The notes: generated by a model from the sequence alone, not told the origin. DNA of 64,000 nucleotides from Sphingomonas sediminicola (GCF_014489515.1 NZ_CP060782.1:1178001-1242000), one strand, 5' to 3'; shown: positions 1 through 11,046, counted from the first letter of the stretch. Translations and numbers: made by a program.

Positions 1-1574
<1,574 letters not shown>

Positions 1575-1646
1575 TGGGTCGCAAGCTTCCTTCGAGTTCG
1601 GGATTTGACCGCGAGTTAGGCGATGAACGGCGGGATTTCCACCCCG

Positions 1647-3266
1647 TCAGTCGCGCCCGACCATCTCCTCGGCATTCCGGAAGCGATAGTCCTTGAACTG
1701 CTGCCGGAGCTGGAGCTTTGAAAGCTTGCCTGTCGCCGTATGCGGAAGCTCATCCACGAACTCGATGGCATCCGGCATCCACCACGATGCCACATGCTTT
1801 TTCATATGATCGCGGATCTCACCCTCGGTGATGCTGCTTCCCTTGGCACGGACGACGCATAGGAGCGGCCGTTCGTCCCATTTCGGGTGCGGAATTCCGA
1901 TAGCAGCCGCCTCTGTGACCCCGCCGCAACCAACCGCCGCATTCTCAAGCTCGATCGAGCTGATCCATTCGCCTCCCGACTTGATCACGTCCTTCGACCG
2001 GTCGGTGATCTGCATCGTACCGTCGGGATGAAGGACGGCTACGTCGCCGGTATCGAACCATTGCTCTTCGTCGGTCGCGTCCTGCTCGGCTTTGAAGTAG
2101 CGCTTGATGACCCACGGTCCGCGGCATTGAAGCCGGCCCGACGACTTGCCGTCGCGCGGCTGAACATTGCCCTCGTCGTCGACGATACGAAGCTCGACGC
2201 CGAAAGGCACTCGTCCCTGCCGCGCGATATATTCGACCTGTTCGTCGTCGCTCATCTCATCGAATCCTTGCGGAGGCGCTCCGCAAGTTCCGATCGGCGA
2301 CGTCTCGGTCATTCCCCAGGCATGGCCAACCCTAACGCCGCGCTCGCGAAGCCAGCGGATCATCGCTCTTGGAGCAGCGGATCCGCCGATCGTGACCTGC
2401 TGAAGATCGGGGAACGTGTCTCCTGTGCGCTCGACGTGTTCGATCATCGTCAGCCAGACGGTCGGGACGCCGGCTGAATGGGTGACCCTTTCATCGCGGA
2501 AGAGCTGGCACATCTTTTCCGGACGATAGTCGGCCGACAGGACGAGCTTCGCACCTGCGGCCGGCGCAGCCCAAGGCACGCCCCAGGCATTGGCATGGAA
2601 CATGGGGACGATTGGAAGCACGATCGCCTGCTTCGAAATGCCCATGATGTCGGGGCTCAGCTGGGACAGCGTGTGAAGCATCGTCGAGCGATGCTCGTAG
2701 AGCACGCCCTTGGGATTCCCCGTGGTGCCGCTCGTGTAGCAAAGGCCGATCGGTTCGCGCTCGTCGCCATCAATCCAGGTGTAATTGCCGTCTTCGGAAT
2801 CGATCCATTCACGGAAACCCGGCTGGCCTGGTTCCGGGTCAAAGCAGATGTAATGCTCGATCGTTTTCCACTTCGGCTTCATCCGCTCGACGATCGGCGT
2901 GAAGACCCGGTCGTAAAACAGGACGCGGTCCTCGGCGTGGTTCGCGATATAGTCCAGCTGGTCGTCGAACAGCCGCGGATTGATCGTGTGAAGCACCCCA
3001 CCCATGCCGGTCGTGCCGTACCAGGCAATCAAGTGGTGCTCATGGTTCATCGCGAGAGTGGCGACGCGATCACCTCGGTTGATCCCTAGCCGCTCAAGGG
3101 CCTGCGCCATTTTCCGCGCGTCGCGAGCGACGTTGCGCCAGTTCGTTCGTGTCAGCCGTCCATCGGCCCAAGCGGTCACAACCTCCCCGTCGCCATGCTC
3201 GCGTTCGGCATGATCGATCAGCCGCGTGACGCGCAGCGACCAGTCTTGCATCGCCCCAAGCCGCAC
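1647..3266 (-). CDS. Medium/long-chain fatty acid--CoA ligase (AMP-binding enzyme)
   Basis: ANL-superfamily enzyme that activates a fatty acid with ATP and transfers it to CoA. The protein has 539 residues. The phosphate-binding motif [11 protein letters not shown] is at residues 177-187, followed by GWGMTETSP-like sequence ([11 protein letters not shown]), the hinge region with DTGDVA and [15 protein letters not shown], and the C-terminal catalytic lysine in TATGKLSK. I chose the GTG at 3266 because a GGGGAGAG ribosome site lies about five bases upstream and relatives carry a few residues before the MQDW segment; an ATG at 3251 is the alternative. It resembles the AlkK-like medium-chain ligases used for beta-oxidation. 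Substrate chain length cannot be read from sequence. It stands alone on the minus strand, 72 bases from ettA. Confidence 0.9.
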   Translation of the reverse strand: MRLGAMQDWSLRVTRLIDHAEREHGDGEVVTAWADGRLTRTNWRNVARDARKMAQALERLGINRGDRVATLAMNHEHHLIAWYGTTGMGGVLHTINPRLFDDQLDYIANHAEDRVLFYDRVFTPIVERMKPKWKTIEHYICFDPEPGQPGFREWIDSEDGNYTWIDGDEREPIGLCYTSGTTGNPKGVLYEHRSTMLHTLSQLSPDIMGISKQAIVLPIVPMFHANAWGVPWAAPAAGAKLVLSADYRPEKMCQLFRDERVTHSAGVPTVWLTMIEHVERTGDTFPDLQQVTIGGSAAPRAMIRWLRERGVRVGHAWGMTETSPIGTCGAPPQGFDEMSDDEQVEYIARQGRVPFGVELRIVDDEGNVQPRDGKSSGRLQCRGPWVIKRYFKAEQDATDEEQWFDTGDVAVLHPDGTMQITDRSKDVIKSGGEWISSIELENAAVGCGGVTEAAAIGIPHPKWDERPLLCVVRAKGSSITEGEIRDHMKKHVASWWMPDAIEFVDELPHTATGKLSKLQLRQQFKDYRFRNAEEMVGRD

Positions 3267-3353
3267 CGTTCTCTCCCCAACTGCAGCGGGAGCAGTGTGT
3301 ACTTTCAGTTCGAAACCGACAACTGGTTCGTTTTCGCTACGGAAATCAGCTGT

Positions 3354-3682
3354 TTAAAAGGGCATTTTCATTCCCGGCGGCAGGGGCAGGCCGCTGGTTA
3401 CCTTCTGCATTTCCGAATTCGCCGCCTGGTCAGCCTTGGCGCGGGCGTCATTGATGGCAGCGGCGACCAGATCCTCTACCATCGCCTTCTCGGACGGCTG
3501 GAGCAGGCTCTCGTCGATATCGATGCCGAGGATGGTGCCCTTGGCAGTCGCACGAATCTTCACCAAGCCCCGCCCGCGATGCCTTCAACCTCGATGCTTT
3601 CGAGGTTCTGCGTAGCCTTCTGAAGCTCGCTCTGGGCGTTCTGCGCCATCTCCATGAGCTTGTTGAGGTCTAGGTCGGGCAT
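3354..3682 (-). CDS. ybaB: YbaB/EbfC nucleoid-associated protein, frame broken by one missing base
   Basis: YbaB/EbfC is a small dimeric DNA-binding protein commonly encoded directly after dnaX, as here, with a 3-base gap to the dnaX stop. The start is the ATG at 3682, reading MPDLDLNKLMEMAQNAQSEL. The frame hits a TGA after about 39 codons, while the conserved rest (VKIRATAKGTILGIDIDES to the PPGMKMPF end) continues in the next frame. Adding one C to the CCCC run at 3568-3571 restores the family motif EGIAGGGLVKI. The restored protein has about 109 residues, normal for the family. I take the break as a sequencing artefact because the two halves match perfectly and many neighbours show the same kind of loss. 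Confidence 0.85.
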
Positions 3683-3685
3683 GTT

Positions 3686-5313
3686 TCAGGCGCCTTTCGT
3701 GGAAACAAAGGATTCAAGCGTGGCATCCGGAAACGCTTCGAACGCAGCGCGCACCGCCGGATCGGCCAGCACTTCGGAGCGAACGCGCTCCTCGGCGATT
3801 TTCTCCTGATCCAGCAGCGACGGCTCGCCCGTCTCGTCAGAAAGCGACACTTGCCAGTTGCCGCCCGTAGCATCTTTCAGGGCAGCCGCTAGGTCACGCG
3901 GCCAATCGCCGCCAAGCGGACGCAGCGGCCTCAGAACAATCTCTGGCGGCGCAAAGCGAACGAGGCCGACCTGATCGTGAAGCTGCACGGCAAGCTGATG
4001 CCTTCCCGACCTTTCAAGCGAAGCGATGAGAGCCGGGAAGTCAGCGGGAAGCTGGGCTCTCGGCCCGGCTGGCCGCGACGTCGCGGGCGCCGAGACCGGG
4101 ACAGCCCCCGCCTCACCAGACAGGCGCGACAGGACGCTTGCGGGATCGGGCAAGTCGGCCGCGTGGATCAGCCGAAGAAGCGCCATCGTCGCCGCTTCCC
4201 GGGGATCCGGGGCGACCTGGACGTCGGAGAGACCCTTCAGGAGCATCTGCCAAACTCTGTGGATCTGTCCCCACCCGAGTTGCTCGGCAAGCCGCTCAGC
4301 CGATTCGCGCTGCTCGACTGGAAGAGATTCGGCAGAGGCCCCAGCCTTGGTCCGAGTCGCCAGATGCAACTCTTCCATCAACCCACGGATCAGCGAGCCC
4401 GGATCGATGCCAAGATCATGCGCTTCATCGAGGTCGGCGAGTGTCGCTCCCGCGTTTGCGGAAAGCACATGTTCCAGCAATCGACGAATGCGGCCACGAT
4501 CCGCGAGGCCGAGCATGTCACGGACCTGCTCGGCGGTCACGGTACCGCCGCCGTGAGCAATCGCCTGGTCGAGGATAGAGAGACCGTCGCGGGCGGAACC
4601 TTCGGCTGCCCGTGCAATCATCCTGAGCGCGTCCTCGTCCACTTCGACACCCTCGGCCTTCGAAACTTCCGCGAAATGAGCCGCGAGCTTTTCAGCTGGA
4701 ATCCGCCGGAGGTCGAAACGCTGGGTCCGCGACAGGACAGTGAGCGGAACCTTTTCCACTTCGGTCGTTGCGAAAAGGAATTTCACATGCTCAGGCGGTT
4801 CTTCAAGAGTCTTCAGCAACGCGTTGAAAGCGCTCTTTGAAAGCATGTGGACTTCGTCGATGATATAGATCTTGTAGCGCGCGCTGACCGAGGCATAGCG
4901 GACCGCGTCGATGATCTCCCGGACGTCGTCCACACCCGTGTGTGATGCGGCGTCCATTTCGATCACATCGATATGTCGTCCTTCCGCGATCGCCTTGCAC
5001 TGTTCGCAAATGCCGCAAGGCGTGATGGTCGGACCGCCTTGCCCGTCCGGCCCAATGCAGTTGAGCGCTTTGGCCACGAGACGCGCGGTCGAGGTCTTGC
5101 CGACCCTCGGACGCCGGTGAGCAGGAATGCGTGGGCAATGCGGCCGCGCTGGATCGCGTTGGCGAGCGTTTGCACCATGGCATCCTGCCCGATTAGCTCG
5201 GAGAAATCCTGCGGGCGGTACTTTCGCGCAAGCACGCGATACGGAGAGGCGGCAGCCTTCTGAGGCACTTCGGGCAAGTCGAGGCCCAGGCCAGGCGATT
5301 CGGATTCGTCCAT
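3686..5313 (-). CDS. dnaX: DNA polymerase III subunit tau/gamma (clamp loader), frame broken in the P-loop
   Basis: DnaX is the ATPase motor of the clamp loader that places the sliding clamp on DNA; it is essential. The start ATG at 5313 gives MDESESPGLGL, then the conserved YRVLARKYRPQDFSELIGQD. The frame breaks inside Walker A: it reads LLTGVRGSARPRP, but one extra C in the CCC run at 5104-5106 gives GVRGVGKTSTARLVAKALNC. Downstream come the four zinc cysteines (C of ALNC and CGICEQC), Walker B (YIIDEVHMLS), sensor 1 and a C-terminal tau-type region. The restored length is about 542 residues. The break is not at the place or of the type of the known programmed dnaX frameshift, which lies after the ATPase domains. 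ybaB follows within 3 bases. Confidence 0.9.
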
Positions 5314-5361
5314 CAGCTGTGGTTTAGGGGCGCTGTGGGGTCCGCGCCAAGGGCTGGAGGT

Positions 5362-5450
5362 GGGAGCCGGAACGACCCGAGACGAAATCGTTGTGGCTGC
5401 TTCCTTCCGGATCTGACCAGGTTGGCGACAGCCTCGTCCGCCCGACTCCC
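5362..5450 (-). ncRNA. ffs: Signal recognition particle RNA (4.5S, small bacterial type)
   Basis: The minus strand carries the hallmark SRP S-domain core CTGGTCAGATCCGGAAGG followed by AAGCAGCC, which binds the Ffh protein and holds the GGAA tetraloop. Flanking sequence pairs to a long hairpin: GGGAG at 5446-5450 with CTCCC at 5362-5366, with inner GGCTG/CAGCC helices. The RNA works with Ffh and FtsY to target membrane proteins. A location just upstream of dnaX-ybaB is common in alphaproteobacteria. The mature ends are estimated from the outer helix and could extend some bases either way. Confidence 0.88.
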
Positions 5451-5565
5451 GCGGCGCATATGGGTTAAGACCTGGGGGCGCGCAAGTTTGCTGCGTATCA
5501 TGCCCCTTCATCGACCATTCACGCAGCCTGCAGGATGTCGCGATAGCCGAGCCGGAGGCGCCTGC

Positions 5566-6282
5566 ATGTTCCTATTCGCTTTGATTTCATTTCTCGCTTC
5601 CGCAACGCAGGCGGAGGAACCAACGGCGCCGATCATTGTCAGAGCATATCCCTGGGCGCCGTTCATAAGCCCGATGGGAGAGCCGTTTCGGTCGCACGCG
5701 CCGGATGATGATCCGTTTGCACGCTGGTTTCACCAAGCCGACCGAAACCAGGACGGAATGCTGACAGCCGACGAAATGCGTAGCGACGCGGAGCGGTTCT
5801 TTGCCAGGATCGACGCCAATCAGGACGGCAGAATCGATTCCGAGGAACGCATGACTTACGAATCGGAAATCGCACCGGAGGTTCAGTCCGGCTCACAGTG
5901 GAAGCGCAGGCGCCAGGAGAGCACTGCAGAGCCTTGGTTGGGGGATGATTCGCAACGAAGCGAACGGCACCGGCGATGGGCGAACGACATCGACGGATAT
6001 CAACCGGACGGCCTGCAGGGTGCGGCCCGATACGGCTTACTCAATCTCCCGGAACCCGTCGCGGGCGCGGATGCGGATTTCGACCGATTCGTTTCGCTGG
6101 ACGAATTCAGGCGCGCTGCCTCATATCGCTTTCAACTGCTCGACAACGATCGCTCGGGCCGGCTCTCAATGCAGAACCTCAAAGTGCTTCTGCCGTCCCG
6201 ACCGAAAGAGGGAAAGCGCGTCAAGCGCCCCAAGAACGCCCCCGACACGAGAATCGGTCTTCCCCTGCCAGAGAGGAGCTAG
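5566..6282 (+). CDS. Exported EF-hand calcium-binding protein
   Basis: The 238-residue protein starts at the ATG at 5566 with a typical signal peptide (MFLFALISFLASATQA, cut before EEP). Four EF-hand loops are visible: ADRNQDGMLTADE, IDANQDGRIDSEE, a looser DADFDRFVSLDE and LDNDRSGRLSMQN. It therefore probably binds calcium in the periplasm or outside the cell. The middle is rich in arginine and low in complexity. The open frame extends upstream to 5335, but that part overlaps the SRP RNA and has no signal-like sequence, so the internal ATG is preferred. It is a monocistronic gene between the SRP RNA and a convergent ferredoxin gene. The specific role is unknown. A second EF-hand gene lies at 43211. 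Confidence 0.8.
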   Translation: MFLFALISFLASATQAEEPTAPIIVRAYPWAPFISPMGEPFRSHAPDDDPFARWFHQADRNQDGMLTADEMRSDAERFFARIDANQDGRIDSEERMTYESEIAPEVQSGSQWKRRRQESTAEPWLGDDSQRSERHRRWANDIDGYQPDGLQGAARYGLLNLPEPVAGADADFDRFVSLDEFRRAASYRFQLLDNDRSGRLSMQNLKVLLPSRPKEGKRVKRPKNAPDTRIGLPLPERS

Positions 6283-6323
6283 GTCCTCGGGACCCGTGCC
6301 CTCAATCCATTAATCCGCCTTCT

Positions 6324-6659
6324 TCAGCCGTACAGCCAATTCTTGGAACCCGCTGGAATGCGGACGCCCAAAGTCTCCATGTCCTCGGTAAGGATGATCT
6401 GGCAGGCGAGCCGAGACGTTCTGGTCGCGTGGGCGGCGAGATCCAGTAAGTCCTCTTCCTCGTCGCTTGCATGCGGCAATTTCTCGAAATCCACCTTGTC
6501 GACGATTACGTGGCAGGTCGAGCAGGCCATGACGCCCTCACAGGCACCCTCAATGGGCTGGCCCGCGGCCCAGGCGACATCGAGCAGCCGCTGACCGGAC
6601 TTGGCCTCGACTTCCTTGTCGAGGGTGCCGTCCGGCTTGTGGAAACGCACCTTGATCAC
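6324..6659 (-). CDS. [2Fe-2S] ferredoxin, adrenodoxin type
   Basis: A 111-residue electron carrier. The cluster ligands are in CEGVMACSTC (spacing C-x5-C-x2-C) plus the later cysteine in RLACQIIL, the standard ISC/adrenodoxin-type arrangement. The ATG at 6659 overlaps the stop of the upstream cysteine desulfurase gene (ATGA at 6656-6659), so the two are probably translated together. This suggests a role in iron-sulfur cluster assembly, as electron donor next to a sulfur donor. P450 or hydroxylase partners cannot be excluded from sequence, but none is encoded nearby. Confidence 0.93.
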   Translation of the reverse strand: MIKVRFHKPDGTLDKEVEAKSGQRLLDVAWAAGQPIEGACEGVMACSTCHVIVDKVDFEKLPHASDEEEDLLDLAAHATRTSRLACQIILTEDMETLGVRIPAGSKNWLYG

Positions 6660-7769
6660 GCGGCCAGGCCTCGTTGGGTGCGGGCAGCCGCGTCAATGCG
6701 GTTCACGGCGTCGAGGACCTCTTCCTTGCTGGTGTACCTTCCGAACCCGAGCCGGATGGATGAGCGGGCATCGCGATCACTGAGACCGATGGCGCGCAAC
6801 ACGTGGCTCGGGCGGCCAGATCCGCTTGCGCAGGCTGAACCGAGAGAAAAAGCAACATCCCGAAGCTCGGCGATGATCCGAGCCGCGTCGACGCCGGGCC
6901 AGCATATATTGAGGTTCCCATGGTAGCGCTGGGTCATGCTGCCGTTGATGATCCAATCGGTCATCAGTGAAGAACCGGCTGCGATCCAAAGCTCTTCGAC
7001 ATGCTCGTGATCGGATTGGCGGCGCTCCGTGGCCAGCTTCGCCGCAACTCCGAATCCGACGCACAGTGCTGGAGACAAGGTTCCTGAACGCAACCCCATC
7101 TCCTGCCCGCCTCCATGGATCAACGGCGCCGGCTCAACGCCGTCCCGCATCCAAAGCGCTCCGATGCCCTTCGGCCCGTGAATCTTATGGGCAGATACGG
7201 CGGCGAGATCGGGTCCCTCCGGTATTTCGACACGCCCAAGCCCTGAACCGCGTCGCAAAGCATCAGCGCTCCAACCTCATGCGCGAGCTCCGCAATTTCG
7301 GCGATCGGCTGGATCACACCGATCTCATTGTTGACGAGCATGACTGCGACAATCGCAACGCGGTCATCCAACTCGGCCTTCACATTTTCGAGATTGAGCA
7401 GGCCGTCGGCCCCGACGGGAAGGCGCGTAAGGTCAAAGCCCCTCCCTTGAGCCACTCGCACGTATCGAGGACCGCGGCATGCTCGGTGGCGACCGTAACG
7501 ATTCGATTGCGGCCCTTCGTCTTTTCCAGCGTGCCCTTGAGGGCCCAGTTGAGAGCCTCTGTCGCGCTCCCGGTAAACGCCAGGCGTCCGCCAGTGAGCC
7601 CGATCGCCTCTGAAACCTCCTTACGGGCCATTTCGATGGCCGCAGCGGCCTCACGGCCCCAGCGCGAGGGCGAGTGAGGATTGGCGAACTTCTCCTCGAT
7701 CCAGGGCCGCATCGCGTCCGCGACTTCCGGAGCGACCGGAGTGGTGGCCTGATAATCGAGGTAGATCAT
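6656..7769 (-). CDS. Cysteine desulfurase, IscS/NifS family (copy 1), frame broken twice
   Basis: PLP enzyme that removes sulfur from cysteine for cluster and thiolation pathways. The start ATG at 7769 overlaps the stop of the second desulfurase gene (ATGA). The reading begins MIYLDYQATTPVAPEV and runs through TGSATEALN and TEHAAVLDTCEW. It then shifts at the CCCC run at 7439-7442 and again at the CCC run at 7241-7243. Adding one C at each gives a continuous protein with VNNEIGVIQP, LCDAVQGLGRVEIPEG, the PLP lysine in SAHKIHGPKG and the sulfur-carrying cysteine loop SLGSACASGSGRPSH. The restored length is about 371 residues, normal for the family. Two losses in one gene look like sequencing error. 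Confidence 0.85.
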
Positions 7770-8842
7770 GCCGCCCTGGACGCGGCTCGCTCGTATATCC
7801 GCCGCCATTCACCAAGGAAGCGATCGATATCCGCTTCATTCGTCTGCGGACCGAAGCTGATGCGGATGAAGCAGCTGCCGACTTCCGCTGGCAGACCCAT
7901 TGCCTCGAGAACCCGGCTCGGCTTCATGCTCCCCGATGAGCAGGCGCTACCCGCAGACACTGCTATTCCGGCTAGGTCGAACTGGACCAGCTGGCTCGAA
8001 CTGGCGACGCCCGGCATCGCATAGGCTCCGATCGTCGGATTGCGCGGACTGTCGCCGGCAATGACAGTACCACCTGCCGATACGATTGCGTCCTCGAGGC
8101 GAGTGCGCAACGCGGTCAGGCGGTCCATGTCATAGGGCTTCGCTGCAAGTGCCGCAGCGAAACCAGCTGCGCTCGGAACATCCTGGGTACCGCGCCTATA
8201 GCCCTTCTCCTGCCCGCCGACCGGCTCAAGAGTTGCGAGATCCCTGACCAGCAACACACCGACGCCAGGTGGTCCGCCAAGCTTGTGAGCACAGGCCGCG
8301 ATGAAGTCGGCATCGGGAAGCGGCAATTTGCTCGCTGACTGAGCGCAGTCGGCCAGAAGCAACGATCCCGCCTCACGAATACGCGGCGCCAATCGCTCCA
8401 GCGGCTGGACGACCCCCGTTTCGTTGTTCACGTGCTGAATCGCGACGAGGGCCGGCCCATCGGCAATGATCGCGTCGAGAGCATTCTCGTCGACTAGACC
8501 GTCCGAACCAACCGGTATGACCTTTGATGCCTCACCCATGGCATGCGGGACGATTGCATGTTCCGTCGCCCCGTAGACCCGCCCTGGAATTCGCGCGCGG
8601 CTGCCCGCGATCTCCACGGCCTCACTCGCACCTGATGTGAAGATGACGTCATGGCGCCAGTCGAGAACCTCGGCGATTGTGCCGCGCGACTGCTCGAGCA
8701 GCCCGCGGGCAGCGCGTCCCTCGGCATAAGGCGAATTCGGATTCGCCCATGAGTCGAGTGCATTGGCGATGGCTGCTCTCGCCTCCGGAAGAACGGGAGT
8801 AGTCGCTGCATGGTCGAGATAGAGGCGGTCGTTGACGGTCAA
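7766..8842 (-). CDS. Cysteine desulfurase family protein (copy 2)
   Basis: A second, intact NifS-like PLP enzyme directly upstream of and overlapping copy 1. The conserved start is RLYLDHAATTPVLPEA, followed by SGASEAVE, HVNNETGVVQPLE, the PLP lysine in ACAHKLGGPPGVG, the RGTQDVP segment and an active-site cysteine loop SAGSACSSGSMKPS. I prefer the TTG at 8842 (358 residues), because an AGGA motif lies about 11 bases upstream and family members start just before the YLDHAATTP motif; an ATG at 8911 would add 23 unconserved residues. It heads a three-gene unit with copy 1 and the ferredoxin. It could supply sulfur to a different acceptor than copy 1. Confidence 0.88.
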   Translation of the reverse strand: MTVNDRLYLDHAATTPVLPEARAAIANALDSWANPNSPYAEGRAARGLLEQSRGTIAEVLDWRHDVIFTSGASEAVEIAGSRARIPGRVYGATEHAIVPHAMGEASKVIPVGSDGLVDENALDAIIADGPALVAIQHVNNETGVVQPLERLAPRIREAGSLLLADCAQSASKLPLPDADFIAACAHKLGGPPGVGVLLVRDLATLEPVGGQEKGYRRGTQDVPSAAGFAAALAAKPYDMDRLTALRTRLEDAIVSAGGTVIAGDSPRNPTIGAYAMPGVASSSQLVQFDLAGIAVSAGSACSSGSMKPSRVLEAMGLPAEVGSCFIRISFGPQTNEADIDRFLGEWRRIYERAASRAA

Positions 8843-8953
8843 AACGCTCGGATTCCTGCCGATTGCCAGTTGAACGGCCGCACCTATATAGGAGCCACCG
8901 CCGCGGTGCACCCGCAGTTGCGGCCAAAGCTATACGCGAACTCACGGAATTCC

Positions 8954-9625
8954 ATGCCCGAAGTCATTTTCCCTGGCCCCGAGGGCCGCCTCGAAGGTCG
9001 TTTCCATCCCGGCACGCGCCCGCGCGCGCCGGTCGCCATGGTCCTGCACTCACATCCGCAGGCCGGCGGCACGATGAACAACAAGATCGTCCAGCTGCTC
9101 TATCAAACCTTCGTGAAGCGCGGCTTTGCGACCCTGCGGTTCAATTTCCGCGGCGTTGGCAAGAGCCAGGGCACGTTCGACAACGGCATCGGAGAGCTCA
9201 GCGATGCAGCTTCGGCCCTCGACTGGGTGCAGCAGATTCACCCGGAGGCCGAGACGACCTGGGTTGCCGGCGTCAGCTTCGGTGCCTGGATCGGCATGCA
9301 GCTTCTCATGCGCCGTCCGGAAATCCGCGGTTTCATCTCGATCGCTCCGCCGGCGAACATGTACGACTTCAGCTTCCTAGCGCCATGTCCCTCTTCAGGC
9401 ATCATCATCCAGGGCGAGGCGGACGAAGTCGTGACGCCAAGCGCTGTCCAGAAGCTCGTCGACAAGCTCCGCACCCAGCGGCACATCACCATTCATCACG
9501 ACACGATCCCGGGCGCGAACCACTTTTTCGCGAACGAACTCGATCTGCTGATGAAGAGCGTCGACGATTATCTCGACATGCGGCTGGCAACCGACAAACC
9601 GGCTCCGGCGATCACCAAGCGCTAA
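8954..9625 (+). CDS. Alpha/beta hydrolase
   Basis: A 223-residue alpha/beta-fold hydrolase. The start ATG at 8954 gives MPEVIFPGPEGRLEGRF. The fold signature is visible: VLHSHPQAGGTMNNKI (oxyanion region), RFNFRGVGKSQGTFD, a nucleophile elbow GVSFGAWIG with the serine in G-x-S-x-G, an acid near GEADEVVTP and a histidine in PGANHFF. It has no signal peptide, so it is cytoplasmic. It is divergent from the desulfurase unit, a neighbourhood often seen in alphaproteobacteria near iron-sulfur genes. The substrate is unknown; the short form resembles CocE/YsgA-like esterases. Confidence 0.85.
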   Translation: MPEVIFPGPEGRLEGRFHPGTRPRAPVAMVLHSHPQAGGTMNNKIVQLLYQTFVKRGFATLRFNFRGVGKSQGTFDNGIGELSDAASALDWVQQIHPEAETTWVAGVSFGAWIGMQLLMRRPEIRGFISIAPPANMYDFSFLAPCPSSGIIIQGEADEVVTPSAVQKLVDKLRTQRHITIHHDTIPGANHFFANELDLLMKSVDDYLDMRLATDKPAPAITKR

Positions 9626-9628
9626 AGC

Positions 9629-9796
9629 TCAAACCGTCCAGATCAGGACGTTCGCCACCAAGACGGCCGCGGCTCCCAGCATCAGGAGTCCGCGGCCGCG
9701 GTCTTCCTTGCGCCTGAGCATCCGGACCCCGCCGATGACCAGCAGGAAGGCGGCGATCATCACGATCGCCATCAAAGTCGAACCTAAGCCCCCCAA
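9629..9796 (-). CDS. Small two-helix membrane protein
   Basis: A short minus-strand gene in the gap between the hydrolase and the next plus-strand gene. From the TTG at 9796 it encodes 55 residues; from the ATG at 9772, 47 residues (MAIVMIAAFLLVIGGVRMLR). It has two hydrophobic segments, AIVMIAAFLLVIGG and LLMLGAAAVLVANVLIW, joined by a positively charged loop (RMLRRKEDRGRGR-like). A GGGAG sequence precedes the TTG. The hydrophobic pattern and fit to the gap support a real small membrane protein. The function is unknown. It overlaps no other gene and converges on the hydrolase stop. Confidence 0.5.
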   Translation of the reverse strand: MGGLGSTLMAIVMIAAFLLVIGGVRMLRRKEDRGRGLLMLGAAAVLVANVLIWTV

Positions 9797-9850
9797 AATT
9801 CCGCTCCCGTTTCACCAAGACTTAACTGCTGCTGCCTTAAGGCAGGCGTC

Positions 9851-10102
9851 ATGCCGATCGAAGAGCAGCAGGCACGCCTGGAAGAGGCGTTCGACCGAAT
9901 CGAGGAAACGATCCTCCCCTGCATCGCAATGATGCTGGAGACGTTGCTCGAAGCCTCGGAAAGCGTCGCGAAGACCGACCCGAAAGCCCTGGCCGCCGAA
10001 TTGCAGATCCTCGCTGCCGAACTCGAAGAGCTCACCCGCGCCGTGGAGCGCAGCAGCCCGGTCCACGTCGAGCCCGGCGAATACAAGACGGCTGCAGCCT
10101 AA
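9851..10102 (+). CDS. Hypothetical helical protein
   Basis: An 83-residue protein, highly acidic and alanine/leucine-rich, predicted almost wholly helical with heptad-like leucines (ALAAELQILAAELEELTRA). No signal peptide, membrane segment or known motif. It starts at the ATG at 9851 and its stop overlaps the last bases of the convergent dehydratase gene. I do not recognise a family. It is a plausible real gene because it fills the gap exactly, but no function is suggested. Confidence 0.55.
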   Translation: MPIEEQQARLEEAFDRIEETILPCIAMMLETLLEASESVAKTDPKALAAELQILAAELEELTRAVERSSPVHVEPGEYKTAAA

Positions 10103-11046
10103 GCGACGATCTCGGCATGCAGCGCCGGATCGATATTTCCGCCGGACAGCACAACAACAGTTCCATCGGCAGGTTCGACCTGGCCCGACAACAATACAGC
10201 AAGCGCGACTGCACCTCCCGGCTCGACGACCAATTGATGCCTCTCCCAGGCCCAGCGGATCGCCTTGCGGACCGCCTCCTCGCTGGCTGACAGCGCTTTC
10301 GCATCCCCATTGCGCAGAATTTCGAACGTAATCGGCGAAACTCGCGGCGTCTGGAGCGCGTCACACAGCGTGGGCGACGCATCGGAGCTGACGGGGACGA
10401 TCTCTCCGACCTCCAGCGAGCGTTTCATATCGTCCCAGCCTTCCGGCTCGACGATGACGATCTCCGTGTCCGGACATGCCAGCACTATGCCGGATGCCAA
10501 CCCGCCGCCGCCGCAGGGCACCACAATGCGCGTGGGTGCTTCCGGCATCTGCTCCAGTATTTCGAGGCCGACCGTGCCTTGTCCGGCCACGATGTGTGCA
10601 TCGTCGAAGCTGGGAACGACAGTTGCACCGGTTTCCTTGGAGATTCGCTCAGCGATCGCCTCGCGGCTTTCGCGATAGCGGTCGAAGAAGATGATTTCGG
10701 CGCCCTCAGCCCGGGTGCCGTCGACTTTCACTGCCGGCGCATCCTTCGGCATGACAATTATTGCCCGAATCCCGAGGCGTCTGGCCGCGATTGCGACCCC
10801 TCGGGCATGATTTCCCGAAGAAAATGCCACCACCCCGCTCTTCCGCTCTTCTTCCGATAGCTGGAGCAGCCGATTGCTCGCTCCGCGCAGCTTGAAGGCG
10901 CCGCCCGTCTGTAAACACTCGCATTTGAGCCAGATCGTCCGGCCATCCAGGTCGGATCCAATCAGTGGAGTGTGCTCGATCGAGGCTGCAATGCGTCTTC
11001 CAGCCTCGACAACGTCGGTTCGCGTCACCGTCTGAGTGTCGTTCAA
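10099..11046 (-). CDS. PLP-dependent threonine/serine dehydratase
   Basis: Fold-type II PLP enzyme, 315 residues. The PLP lysine is in GGAFKLRGASN and the phosphate-binding glycine loop is PCGGGGLASG. It also shows FSSGNHARGVA and the C-terminal SGGNIDP motif. It lacks the ACT regulatory domain of biosynthetic IlvA, so it is more like catabolic threonine/serine dehydratases or serine racemases that deaminate to 2-oxo acids. It is divergent from the decarboxylase gene at 11237 with a 190-base shared upstream region. The exact amino acid cannot be assigned. Confidence 0.88.
   Translation of the reverse strand: MNDTQTVTRTDVVEAGRRIAASIEHTPLIGSDLDGRTIWLKCECLQTGGAFKLRGASNRLLQLSEEERKSGVVAFSSGNHARGVAIAARRLGIRAIIVMPKDAPAVKVDGTRAEGAEIIFFDRYRESREAIAERISKETGATVVPSFDDAHIVAGQGTVGLEILEQMPEAPTRIVVPCGGGGLASGIVLACPDTEIVIVEPEGWDDMKRSLEVGEIVPVSSDASPTLCDALQTPRVSPITFEILRNGDAKALSASEEAVRKAIRWAWERHQLVVEPGGAVALAVLLSGQVEPADGTVVVLSGGNIDPALHAEIVA

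Noticed and set aside
4963-5511. Reading the dnaX 5' fragment as a separate 182-residue protein
   Set aside because: Its second half is out-of-frame translation after a lost base, and its first part runs through the SRP RNA; the true gene starts at 5313.
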